A stretch of DNA of 64,000 nucleotides from Lycorma delicatula (taxonomy: Eukaryota; Arthropoda; Insecta; Hemiptera; Fulgoridae), in assembly GCF_047948215.1 (NCBI RefSeq), contig NC_134458.1, positions 139,856,536 to 139,920,535 of the forward strand, given 5' to 3'. The translations under genes were made by a program, and so were the position numbers. Within the stretch, counting starts at the first letter, position 1; every line of letters starts with the position of its first letter. A model generated the notes under the pieces. That model was not told the DNA's origin. It searched no databases and saw only the letters and a list, made by a program, of their open reading frames with translations. Below are positions 55,769 through 64,000 of the stretch, piece after piece.

Positions 55769-56517
55769 AATATACACATGCACAAATAAATGAGTAATCC
55801 AGAAGCATGTAAGCCTGGAATTTACACCTAAATACCAATGCAAGATTAATTAATTACTGATTATTACATAATAATTGAAACGGGAAAATTGCAATTAGTG
55901 TTAAGTATGTAATCCTACTGATATTCCTATAAATTACAACCAGCACATCAGAACTATTTTTAATTAGCATTAGATTAGTTTACATTTAAAAACATTATAT
56001 CATAGAAAAAAACAATTTAATTTATTTTTTATCAATTCTTTCTAATAAAATGATGGAGATTTAATCTCTATCGTACGTAAATAACGGATGTTGATCATCT
56101 AATGGAGTGCAGGTATAAAAGAAAACTCATTTCCGATTATTATCATCAGGAAATACTCATAAGTTTTTTAATAAACTCATAGTTTGTTAAAATGTAGTGA
56201 CAATCCTGATGTTGGTTAAAATTTACTCATCTTACTCGTGTATACTATGGTGTATTAAAGTATGTACAAAATTGAATTTGTTTAAGTAATTGCTCAGAAT
56301 TACAAAGCTCCAATTATGTAAAACTTATTCGGCTAAATGTATAGTGAAAATTTATTTACATATTTCTATTATGCGAAATAAAATCAATAAAAACAACGTT
56401 AAAACCGCCCGATTAATTTTTTATAAAAATAACATAACACTTTTTTTTTGTTTTAAAACTTATTTTAAAGAGTTTTCAAATGAAAAAAGTGCTCCTTAAT
56501 AATTTTAATTCACTGTA
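55765..56517. other. AT-rich sequence without recognisable gene
   Basis: Nothing recognisable. Confidence 0.5.
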
Positions 56518-56571
56518 GTCTCTCTCTCTCTCTCACTCTCTCTCTCTCGCTCTCTCACACACACACACACA

Positions 56572-56603
<32 letters not shown>

Positions 56604-56632
56604 TACACATACACACACACACACACGCGCAT
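56518..56632. repeat. (TC)n-(CA)n compound microsatellite
   Basis: Interrupted TC units pass directly into CA units with a few CATA interruptions. Confidence 0.97.
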
Positions 56633-56967
56633 ACAAAATAATGCGTACTCATCTTTCATTATGTTTTCTTACAAAGTAGATACTATAAGTAAAACGAAAT
56701 TTCCTTTTCCATAAATAAAACTTAAAAATTCATTGACTGAGAAATTTGTAGGATGTTTGAAAAATACTCACAATTTAACCATCTATTAATATTTTGTTCG
56801 TTATATAATATTTCTTATTATAAATTTATTAAATTTCTTATTATTATTATTTTTTTTAAGGTTGATACATATACCAGGGTAACATTTTAAAGCGGATAGA
56901 GGTTAATTAACATTGTACACAGTTTCCTTATCATGGTAGTCTGATTAGTACGGATTAACCGTTCGTT

Positions 56968-56969
<2 letters not shown>
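56633..56969. other. AT-rich sequence without recognisable gene
   Basis: Nothing recognisable. Confidence 0.5.

Positions 56970-57012
<43 letters not shown>
56970..57012. repeat. (TA)n microsatellite
   Basis: About 21 TA units. Confidence 0.97.
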
Positions 57013-57015
<3 letters not shown>

Positions 57016-57461
57016 CGTTTATTTCAAAATGTAGGTCCATCCCGGTCTGTTTATTCTTAATATAACCTCATCTAACCTATCTCACATATCCCTTTTTAGT
57101 TACCAGCGTCCAACAACAAGAACAAACAAGGATATATACGAGTATGTATATGGAACGATTTGTGTTATGTTAACTTCCTGTTTATTATGTGGTTTACAAA
57201 TAATAAATTACACATTTAATATTCTCTTCTATTTATAGTATTTTTAACAATATTTTTCAATTTTTTGTTTAAGCACGATATAAAAAACAAAAAGGATGTT
57301 CGCTTCTTCTTTCACGATTGGTTTAACGCTCTTGCATCTTATTTTCATGTACTATTTTAAATCAAATTTTATTTTAATTATTTAAGTTTAATATTCTACT
57401 AAAGTTTATTGATTTAATAATATTTGTGTGTACAGTTTAATCGGGTAGCAACATGAAAAAT
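57013..57461. other. AT-rich sequence without recognisable gene
   Basis: Nothing recognisable. Confidence 0.5.
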
Positions 57462-57622
57462 GCCGATTCTAAGGCGGAGTGGTAGCGCCTCGGCCTTTCA
57501 TCTAGAGGTCCCGGGTTCGAATCCCGGTCAAGCAATTTTTACACGTTACAAAATTTTATTTTCATAACCCACGCACAAGATTCAAGCTTATGTGGCGATA
57601 TAATCAAGTAAAAAATAATAAT
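57462..57622 (+). mobile_element. SINE2 copy with intact tRNA-Glu-like promoter boxes
   Basis: The head is GCCGATTCTAAGGCGGAGTG with GTAGCGCCTCGGCCTTTCAT, then AGAGGTCCCGGGTTCGAATC with CCGGTCAAGC. The anticodon-arm sequence around CTTTCA and the CCGGGTTCGA B box resemble tRNA-Glu (UUC). The tail ends CAAGATTCAAGCTTATGTGG with CGATATAATCAAG. This is the best B box in the family here. The acceptor ends do not pair, so it is not a tRNA gene. Confidence 0.85.
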
Positions 57623-58479
57623 AAATTTAAATACTTCAATATTCATCCAGAATTAATTAATGGAAGTGATCGATAGTTTTTATTACTGATATTTAAATAA
57701 ACTATCGATTACTATATAATTTTCAGATAATTTTCGTAATTAGACTTAGATTATTAAAATTATTGGTTGGTCGTCAAATTAAGTTTATTCTTTATTAGGT
57801 TGTATACGTAGAATTTCCATTTCTTATGAAGTTGTGTGTAAATTACTTTTAAATTATCTTCTGTTTAAATTATTAAAATTTAAAAATTATTATATTTTTT
57901 ATTTGTACGTACTGAACTTCAAAATGAAAGAATTAATAGAAATTTATTTTCTTCAATCATTTTTGTTGTTATTGGTATGATAGCTTCACATTTATTGTTA
58001 TTTGTCTTCTTAAAAAAAAAAATATTTTTCTGTCTCAAAATAAAATTTACAATCGGTTACACTATTAGAAAAACCAAAAGTAAATGTGAATGCATACAAT
58101 CACATGTAGAATGACTTCCATCATAGCTCCTCAAAAATGGATACTAATATTCCTGCACAGAACATTTAATGTAAGTACACACATAAAGTTATGTCAGAGA
58201 ACAGTGTCATTGAAAGAATAATAACTAAAGTTGAACGAAGTGAAATATATAAATGACGGGTAATACTAAGTTGATGAATTTTCACATAAACTCACAGGTC
58301 CAACCTGGAGTCTTTTTACCTTCTAATGTGTTCACAATGGTCTAGAAGGTGTTTATCGTCTAGAAGGTTAGCTAAATTGTTCAAGTGGTATTTTAGCCAC
58401 AGTCTAGATTTTGTAACGAATCGCTGTATTTCTTCTCGTGCATACCGTAAACACAGATATTCGTGGATTTTACTAAACA
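57623..58479. other. AT-rich sequence without recognisable gene
   Basis: Nothing recognisable. The part at 58290-58480 is less AT-rich and lies just beyond the jockey-like relic. Confidence 0.4.
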
Positions 58480-58486
58480 AGGCACC

Positions 58487-58547
58487 TCATTCATCCTAGT
58501 AAGTAACATCTTATGGTGGTTCCAGAGGCTAAACAGAAAAAGAGAGA
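58487..58547 (+). mobile_element. SINE1, 3' end fragment
   Basis: CTCATTCATCCTAGTAAGTA, then GGTGGTTCCAGAGGCTAAAC and AGAAAAAGAGAGA match the last 60 bp of SINE1. It abuts the point where the jockey-like reading frame is lost. No target duplication was found. Confidence 0.7.
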
Positions 58548-59049
58548 TAATGAAGGCTGTAACCTCTTGCTCAGGAACTACATTTCCTTAAACTTAATAT
58601 CCAGTTGTTTTCTCTTTTCTCTTACATGTACCTTTCACGTCGGACGACGATCAAGATGAAGACCTAGGTACCGCACACTTTTAGCATGTGGTATGAGAAC
58701 GCCATTGAGGTGGACCCGTGGGCAGTATCCTTTCTTCATCGCGAATATCACATGATTCGACTTCGCTTGATTAACCCTAATCTTCCATCTTGACAGCCAT
58801 CCGTTGAATTGCTCCAATTCAACGTATGGTAGTTTACTTGAAGCTAGAGTTGGGTCATAAATTAAGAGCCAGGATAATCGTCTCATCGGCAAATGAAGCA
58901 ACAGTGACATAGTACGTAGTCGAAAGGTCCCTTGTGAAGATAGAATAAAAAACAGGTCCTAAAACCGATCCTTGAGGAACAGCAAAATTAGTATCAAATA
59001 ACAAATACAACGCTTTATTATACTTCAACTGTGAAAAATGTTCGTCCAA

Positions 59050-59083
59050 GTAGCATAGTAGCATAGCATAGCTATGCTACTTT
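59050..59083. repeat. Small palindromic repeat inside the LINE relic
   Basis: AGTAGCATAG is repeated and then inverted as CTATGCTACT, in a stretch that does not match the reverse transcriptase on either side. Confidence 0.8.
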
Positions 59084-59650
59084 AACCTAGGCTCCTTTTA
59101 ACTTGGGTAACAGGTCAGGCAACCAGATCTTGTTAAAGGCCTGCTGAGTATCCAAAAAGGCAGCCGAACAGTATTTTTTCTCCCCAAGGCTCTTGCTGCT
59201 GATAACCTCGACAAGTCTATGCGTTTACTCAATAGCAGAGAGACTACCTCGAAATCCAAGTTGGTGATCAGAAATAACTGCCTCTAGTCAACTGGTAGTC
59301 AGAAACAACTGTCTATAGTCACTGAAGAAAACGGCTGTCAAACATTTTAGACAAAATGGGTAACAGACTTATTGGCTTACACGAAGATACCTACCTCATG
59401 TAACAGTTTACCAGGTTTCGTAACCATAACCATTCATTAAATTTTCCGCTCCGTCAGAAAGCACGTAGTGCGCAGGATGTCATTAAAGAAGTGTATTATG
59501 TACAGGATGGCTTTGAAAGGAAGGGTAAGTTACATTTTGTTAGTAATTAAATCAAAGCCTGGGGTTTTCTGGGAATCCTACTTCTTCAGATTACTTTCAT
59601 AATCTCTGATGACGAAAATGGCTTAACGTAAAGACTCAGAGGAATCGGAC

Positions 59651-60079
59651 TGCTCAAGAATTTTAGAATTTTTTCCTCACCAGCCCCTCGTATGTCGAGT
59701 GGCTCAAATACCTTACTGAGGTAAGTAATAAATTATCAGCCTTCCCTCCGTCACCTTTATCCCATGATCCATCCAACTCCCAAAGAGGGCCCTATCACCC
59801 ATCCAACTCCCTTCCCAAGGAGGAATGAGGGTGGTGGCCGTTGAAAATTATGAGTTTTAAGTAAATTAAATTTTTAAATGTTACCACTCAAAATATTTTC
59901 AAATAAAAATTATTTTTAATTAATTTCTGTTTTTTTCTGATCTTAAATACTTTCAAGTATTGAAACAACCTGAATATATAACACAAGTGGATTTCATGAA
60001 TTGGATACCAAAAATTACGTAATTTAGCGACGAATCTCATCTGCATGTTAATAGTTATGTAGATAAACAAAATGATTGA
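59651..60079. other. No recognisable gene
   Basis: The first 100 bp may still be decayed LINE sequence. The rest is AT-rich without pattern. Confidence 0.4.
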
Positions 60080-60560
60080 CTTTGGATATTTGCAAGAACC
60101 TCAGTCAAAACATCAACCCTAGTTCTAAACTCCAAAGGTATCCTAAGCACCATTTAAAGTATCAGTTTATGAAAACGTAGGACCATATCTAATTATTGGA
60201 CGGTGAATTTGACATGCTTTATTCATATCTTGAAGGTATATTTCGATGTATATTTATTGAAGATTGAAGAGAAATAATCTTGGACATATAGTTCTAAGAA
60301 GATGGAGCTACGTGTCACATAACAAATGAGTTTATTACTGGGTAGTAAGACTGATTTGAAGAAGGTATGGCATACCTTGGTCTTCTAGAAATCTAGACCT
60401 GTCACCGCTGGATTTTTTTCTCTCAAGAATATTTAAAATAGGGTTTACGAGTCTACTACATAATTATCTAAGGCAGAATATCAGATGATACATTTTTAAA
60501 TACGGTTTCATATAGTTTTTAGAAAGTTTTGATTTAGGGTAGATCGTAGACCTCGTAAGT
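60080..60560 (+). pseudogene. Tc1/mariner-type transposase, C-terminal half
   Basis: Readable pieces in shifting frames are GPYLIIG near 60.19 kb, DGATCHITNEFI (catalytic aspartate GAT at 60301-60303), LDLSPLDFFLS (third aspartate GAT at 60411-60413) and NRVYESTT near 60.44 kb. DGATCH..N and PLDFFLW...K..VY mark the arthropod transposase family that inserts at TA. The N-terminal half and the first catalytic residue are not recognisable. Stops and frameshifts are dense, so this is an old copy. Confidence 0.65.
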
Positions 60561-61212
60561 ATATATTAGATGACATAAATTTTCGGTTATTATTTTTAAT
60601 TTTGATTGATTTTTTTCTTTGGGTAACGTTTGGCTTTTTATTGATTGATGAAATGTTAATCTTTTTTTTTGATCACTCTATTTGAGTTATTTAATTTCTT
60701 AAGTTAAATAAATTTAAAAAGTCAATTACAATTGGAAATATATGTTTCTTTTAGAAATAAAATTAAGTCACAGTAAAATATTTGACTAGTGATAAGTATT
60801 TTTTTAAGATTACTCTTGTATAATGTTAAACGAATATAATAAAAAAGTCTTACCAGACTGTTATTCTGTTGCATAACAAGATGTAAATATAAGTGAAAAT
60901 GTGTAATTTCGTTTTTATTCATACCGTAGATTCATCTTTTTTAAACATTTATTTATGAAAGTTAAATGTTTTTCTCTATAATAATGTGTGTGTAATATTA
61001 CGATTCAGAATAATATTGAGTTGGATGAGGATATTTAAGAAGATTTATGTTCTTTCCATAAACAGATAAATAAATCCCACTTATCTCTAATGTAACGAAA
61101 ATAATAATTTTTTATATTTTAATTTACTTAAAAATCGTAACTTTTTGTTCATTTTTATTTTGTAGCAATTACGGTATAAAAAATTATATCTCTTATAAAG
61201 ATCATCCTGTTT
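60561..61212. other. AT-rich sequence without recognisable gene
   Basis: Nothing recognisable. Confidence 0.5.
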
Positions 61213-61378
61213 GCCGATCTTCGTGGCGAAGTAGTAGAATCTCGGCCTTTCATCCAGAGGTCACGGGTTTGAATCCCAGTCAGGCATGGCAGTTTTCATA
61301 CCTTACATTATATCCATTTTATACTCCCATAGATAAGCTTCAAGTTTATATTGTGAATTAATCATCAAAAAAAATTTT
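61213..61378 (+). mobile_element. SINE2 copy
   Basis: The head is GCCGATCTTCGTGGCGAAGT with AGTAGAATCTCGGCCTTTCA, the B box CGGGTTTGAATCCCAGTCAG, then GCATGGCAGTTTTCATACCT. The tail is AGATAAGCTTCAAGTTTATA with TTGTGAATTAATCA, followed by a short A/T run. Its GCATGGCA phrase links it to the SINE inside the foldback at 43.5 kb. Confidence 0.85.
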
Positions 61379-61549
61379 TTTTTATTCTTTGTTTAAAATA
61401 CAAATAACAATAGATGCGAGGCTACCATACTTTTGGCAATAAAAATTATAGAAGATAATAATTTTTTATTAAAACTTTCTTTTGAAGTTCAGTAGATATA
61501 AATAACAAAACAATTTTTTTATTAAAATACATTCCTAAAAACCTTTCTG
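61379..61549. other. AT-rich spacer between SINE2 copies
   Basis: Nothing recognisable. Confidence 0.5.
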
Positions 61550-61690
61550 ATTACCTAGCGGGGTGGTAATGGCTTGATCTTTCATCGGTAAGTTTCCAGA
61601 ATAGAACATCATGATATTTGTACTCATACACAGTTCTTTATTGTATTTGTACGAGTAATTCTTAAGTTTATAGAGTGAATTAAGTGTAAT
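61550..61690 (+). mobile_element. Decayed SINE2 copy
   Basis: CTAGCGGGGTGGTAATGGCT and GATCTTTCATCGGTAAG follow the order of the SINE2 head. The B box is lost. The tail TAATTCTTAAGTTTATAGAG with TGAATTAA matches the family end. Confidence 0.55.
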
Positions 61691-61855
61691 TACATTATAT
61701 TTCAATGAATATATAATAAAAATATAGATAAAAGGAATGGTCGCATGATTGAAGAGGGGTGAAAATTAAATTCCTTTACATTTTGAGGCATGAGGAGTAC
61801 GAAAATACCATTCACTTAAATTGGGGTTTTCTTTATATGTATATATATATATAAA

Positions 61856-63146
61856 CGTGAGTTTTAAAATGAATATCAGAGTTTAAAGGTATGTAATATT
61901 TCTCAAGTTTCATGTAGATTGGATTAATTATACATGAAATGAAAGAGCGACTCAAACAAATTTTAACTGTGCTCAAACTGCTTCCTTTACTTTCCGCTTG
62001 AAGTGCTAATAGTAAAGATGGTGACCCCCAACAGAAAGCATTCTGTATTTTCAATTTGTAAAGTGTAAATCTGTAACTACCATTTAACATGCGCTCCGTT
62101 TGAAGTTTCCGTTGTGATTTCCGAGTGACAATAACTTGGATGTATTTATAAAGAGAAGAGTACAGGATGATCGAGTGTGTCCGAAGACAATGTTGAATAT
62201 GTAAGAGAGTCTTTTCTGCGTAGTTTTACGAAATCGGTTAGGAAGGCCAGCCACGAATTAGCAATTCCAGTGACGTCTGTGTGGGGGGGATTTAAGGAAA
62301 CGCTTACAACTGCGTCCACATCGTTTATAGTTGTTGCAAGCTTTAAAGCCTACAGATTGAACATTTGTTTGCGTGCTAATTTCGCAAATGAAATGATGCA
62401 CCGTAACGATGAAGACTTTCTTTATCGTGTCGTATTCAGTGAGGAATCGAGATTTCATTTTAATAGAAAAGAAAATGTACGTATCTGGGGATCAGAAAAT
62501 CCTCACGAAATGCGAATGAGACTCCCCAAAACTGAATGTGTTTTGTGCCGTATCTCTACGGCAAGTTTACGGGCCGTTCTTTTTCGCCGAAGCAAGTGTA
62601 TCTAGAATGAACTATCTTGATACGCTACAACTATGGCTTTTTCCTCAACTGCAATACAAACCACACAACTTTATTTGGCAGCAAGATGGTGCGCCTCTTC
62701 TCCTCACTGACCTAACGTTATACGTGATCAGTTGAATGAAATTCTCCATGACCGCTGGATCGGTCACCGGGTACAACATGACAGGGCTTGTTTGTCTTGC
62801 CCTCCACGTTCACCCGATCTGACCGAGAACGATTTTTTTTCTTTGGGGGTTTATAAAGGATCAAGTGTATGTGCCATCGTTACCAGCTGATCTATCCAAC
62901 TTGAGACACAGGACTGAAGCAACTGTCCTTCAATGATGGTCGCATCAATTACTCCATACTTGCTGATCAATGTATGAGATGAATTATCTTATCGGCTGAC
63001 GAATAGTGTGACGAATGGTGCATTAAACAGTTATAAGAAAAATTGTTTGATTTGCTCTTTCATCTCATGTATAACTTATCAATGTAAGTAAAACTTAATA
63101 AATATTACATATCTTTAAATCCCTGATATTCATTTTTAAACACACG
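61856..63146 (+). mobile_element. Complete mariner-like element with about 115-bp terminal inverted repeats
   Basis: The left terminus (61856-61969: CGTGAGTTTTAAAATGAATA, TATGTAATATTTCTCAAGTT, TGAAAGAGCGACTCAAACAA) is the inverse of the right terminus (63029-63146). Read inward, the right terminus gives CGTGTGTTTAAAAATGAATA, TATGTAATATTTATTAAGTT and TGAAAGAGCAAATCAAACAA. The length of about 1.29 kb and one transposase between the ends are normal for the mariner class. A TA lies just outside the right end (63147-63148) and near the left end (61852-61853), fitting TA target duplication. The ends differ at a minority of positions, so the copy is not recent. Confidence 0.93.
62018..63010 (+). pseudogene. 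Mariner-like transposase of the element at 61.86 kb
   Basis: The ATG at 62018 was chosen because MVTPQQKAFCI (after one shift) matches the usual start of this family. Next is a stop-ridden first DNA-binding part, then SEDNVEYVRESFLRSFTKSV and KASHELAIPVTSVW (second helix-turn-helix). VVFSEESRFHF follows, with the first catalytic aspartate replaced by glutamate (GAG, 62441). After RIWGSENPHEM a frameshift near 62.54 kb leads to FCAVSLRQVYGPFFFAEASV and LDTLQLWLFPQL, then WQQDGAP (GAT 62685-62687). Another shift leads to SPDLTENDFF (GAT 62831-62833). The 48-residue spacing between the last two aspartates fits the family. The GG.-rich linker at 62283-62290 replaces the expected KVLRKRL end of the helix. 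At least three frameshifts and several stops make it inactive. Confidence 0.9.
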
Positions 63147-64000
63147 TATGTAGATCTAGATACAAGTATGTTTAAACGTTTGTGGAGGAAAATCTCCAAA
63201 ACTACTAAATGAGTTTCATTGACATTTAGGTACGCCGATATGCTGTAGTAGTGTACCTGAAGTTGTACATTTGAAAATATTTTATAAAGATTGGTTGAGT
63301 CGTTTTTGAGTTACATTCAATTTAAGGTTGAAAAGATTTGATCGGGGGAAGTTGGAAGCGTAATTTTTTATGATGCTGCAAGTTGGAAGGTTGACGTTAT
63401 TTTATTTGCGGTATCTATTATTAGCAATATTAAAACAGATTAAAAAAATGAAATATTAAAACCAAATTAAGATAAGAAAATTCGGTCTTTTATTCGGTCC
63501 TGCATTACAAAAAATTTCTATTCATAATTATTTAAGGTACAATACACTAACATTGAAACCTATATATTTAATTTAAATAGAATATATAATTATTAAGCTG
63601 AAAAGGGAAGGAACTTTCGTGCATAACTCTTTCATTACATAATTTTCGGATATTTACAAGCTTTTTACGGATATTTATATTTAGAATTAGGAATGCATAA
63701 ATCTAAATGCAGAGGTTTAAGTTTAGGATTATCTTAAATTATTAAAGTTTAATTATTTTATCCTCATTAGTTGCCTTAGAGTTCTATGTTTATTAATCTT
63801 GTATTTTTCATTTTTTACTAAAGATAAATGTAGTGTTATACAAGTTTAAACAGTAATTTAACTGCTTATTTAAACCCCTCCAATAAAAGGTAACTGTATC
63901 AGTAACACAACCTATTATTTTAACATTATTTATTATGAGAAGACTGAAAGTATATGGTAAACGCCAGAGATCCTAAAATAGAATGGCTAACACCACTAAC
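63147..64000. other. AT-rich sequence without recognisable gene
   Basis: A phrase at 63200-63340 (CTCCAAAACTACTAAATGAG, GATTGGTTGAGTCGTTTTTG) resembles the non-coding dispersed-repeat style seen at 22.9 and 40.9 kb. Nothing else is recognisable. Confidence 0.45.

Larger units (their letters stand above)
58480..59650 (-). pseudogene. Jockey-like LINE reverse transcriptase, second copy
   Basis: Minus-strand pieces in order are RIPRKPQALI (from K..GFDLIT) near 59.56 kb, SDHQLGFRGSLSAIE near 59.25 kb, VISSKSLGEKKYCSAAFLD, AFNKIWLPDLL near 59.13 kb, AVPQGSVLGPVFYSIFTRDL near 58.95 kb and the catalytic box FADE at 58882-58893 (second aspartate to glutamate). After a frameshift, KLPYVELEQFNGWLSRWKIR, VNQAKSNHVIFAM and VRYLGLHLDRR follow near 58.65 kb, then KRKQLDIKFKEM. 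Similarity stops where a SINE1 fragment (58487-58547) begins. The family marker YWLLG and tail seen in the copy at 10.8-12.2 kb are absent. Several stops and a palindromic insertion near 59060 confirm it is dead. Confidence 0.87.

Noticed and set aside
55608..55838. 76-codon frame with threonine-histidine and tyrosine-isoleucine repeats
   Set aside because: It is a translation of the compound TA/TG microsatellite.
57462..57540. Possible tRNA-Glu gene
   Set aside because: The promoter boxes and anticodon arm look good, but the acceptor stem does not pair, and several diverged copies share the same non-tRNA tail, so it is a SINE head.

Overview
The window reads as non-coding, transposon-littered nuclear DNA of an arthropod. 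It is very AT-rich, carries many microsatellites, has no bacterial-type gene packing, and holds no intact host gene that I can support. tRNA-derived SINEs, jockey-like LINEs, Tc1/mariner-type transposase relics and a hAT relic together suggest an insect genome. A hemipteran is my best guess, by general resemblance of the repeats, but I cannot prove the taxon.

Every protein-like signal belongs to a mobile element or a multicopy repeat-type gene, and every one is broken. LINE reverse transcriptase relics lie at 9.0-10.5 kb (-), 10.8-12.2 kb (-, jockey-like), 24.2-26.0 kb (-), 26.9-27.7 kb (-), 47.3-48.2 kb (+), 48.3-48.5 kb (-) and 58.5-59.7 kb (-, jockey-like). Weaker C-terminal tails lie at 3.2, 7.9, 15.8 and 46.4 kb. 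IS630/Tc1/mariner transposase relics lie at 32.05-33.5 kb (+, split by an insertion), 44.3-45.4 kb (-), 50.1-51.0 kb (+), 60.1-60.6 kb (+) and 61.86-63.15 kb (+, complete with about 115-bp terminal inverted repeats). A hAT element with the end of its transposase spans 5.77-6.45 kb. A degenerate copy of an unnamed multicopy protein family lies at 29.4-31.1 kb (-).

The short elements include a tRNA-derived SINE family (here SINE1: 73-366, 22041-22221, 25038-25328, 36451-36616, 38893-39184, 58487-58547), several copies with clear target-site duplications. A second family (SINE2) has a tRNA-Glu-like head (6938-7092, 37833-38012, 57462-57622, 61213-61378, 61550-61690). A SINE2-headed element with a different tail (43514-43648) sits inside a foldback element. 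Two further dispersed families have no name that I know: family D (21040-21505 +, 48700-49150 -) and family 4 with a terminal hairpin (5281-5419, 17664-18235, 39660-40404). Long palindromes occur at 4333, 23709, 32988 and 55188.

No pathway or operon is visible. The interest lies in element structure and the order of insertion events: SINE1 inside a LINE at 25 kb, a SINE inside a foldback at 43.5 kb, a SINE1 fragment abutting a jockey-like LINE at 58.5 kb, and an insertion inside mariner at 32.4 kb. Protein family calls rest on residues I can read in translation compared with family patterns I know; no search was run.
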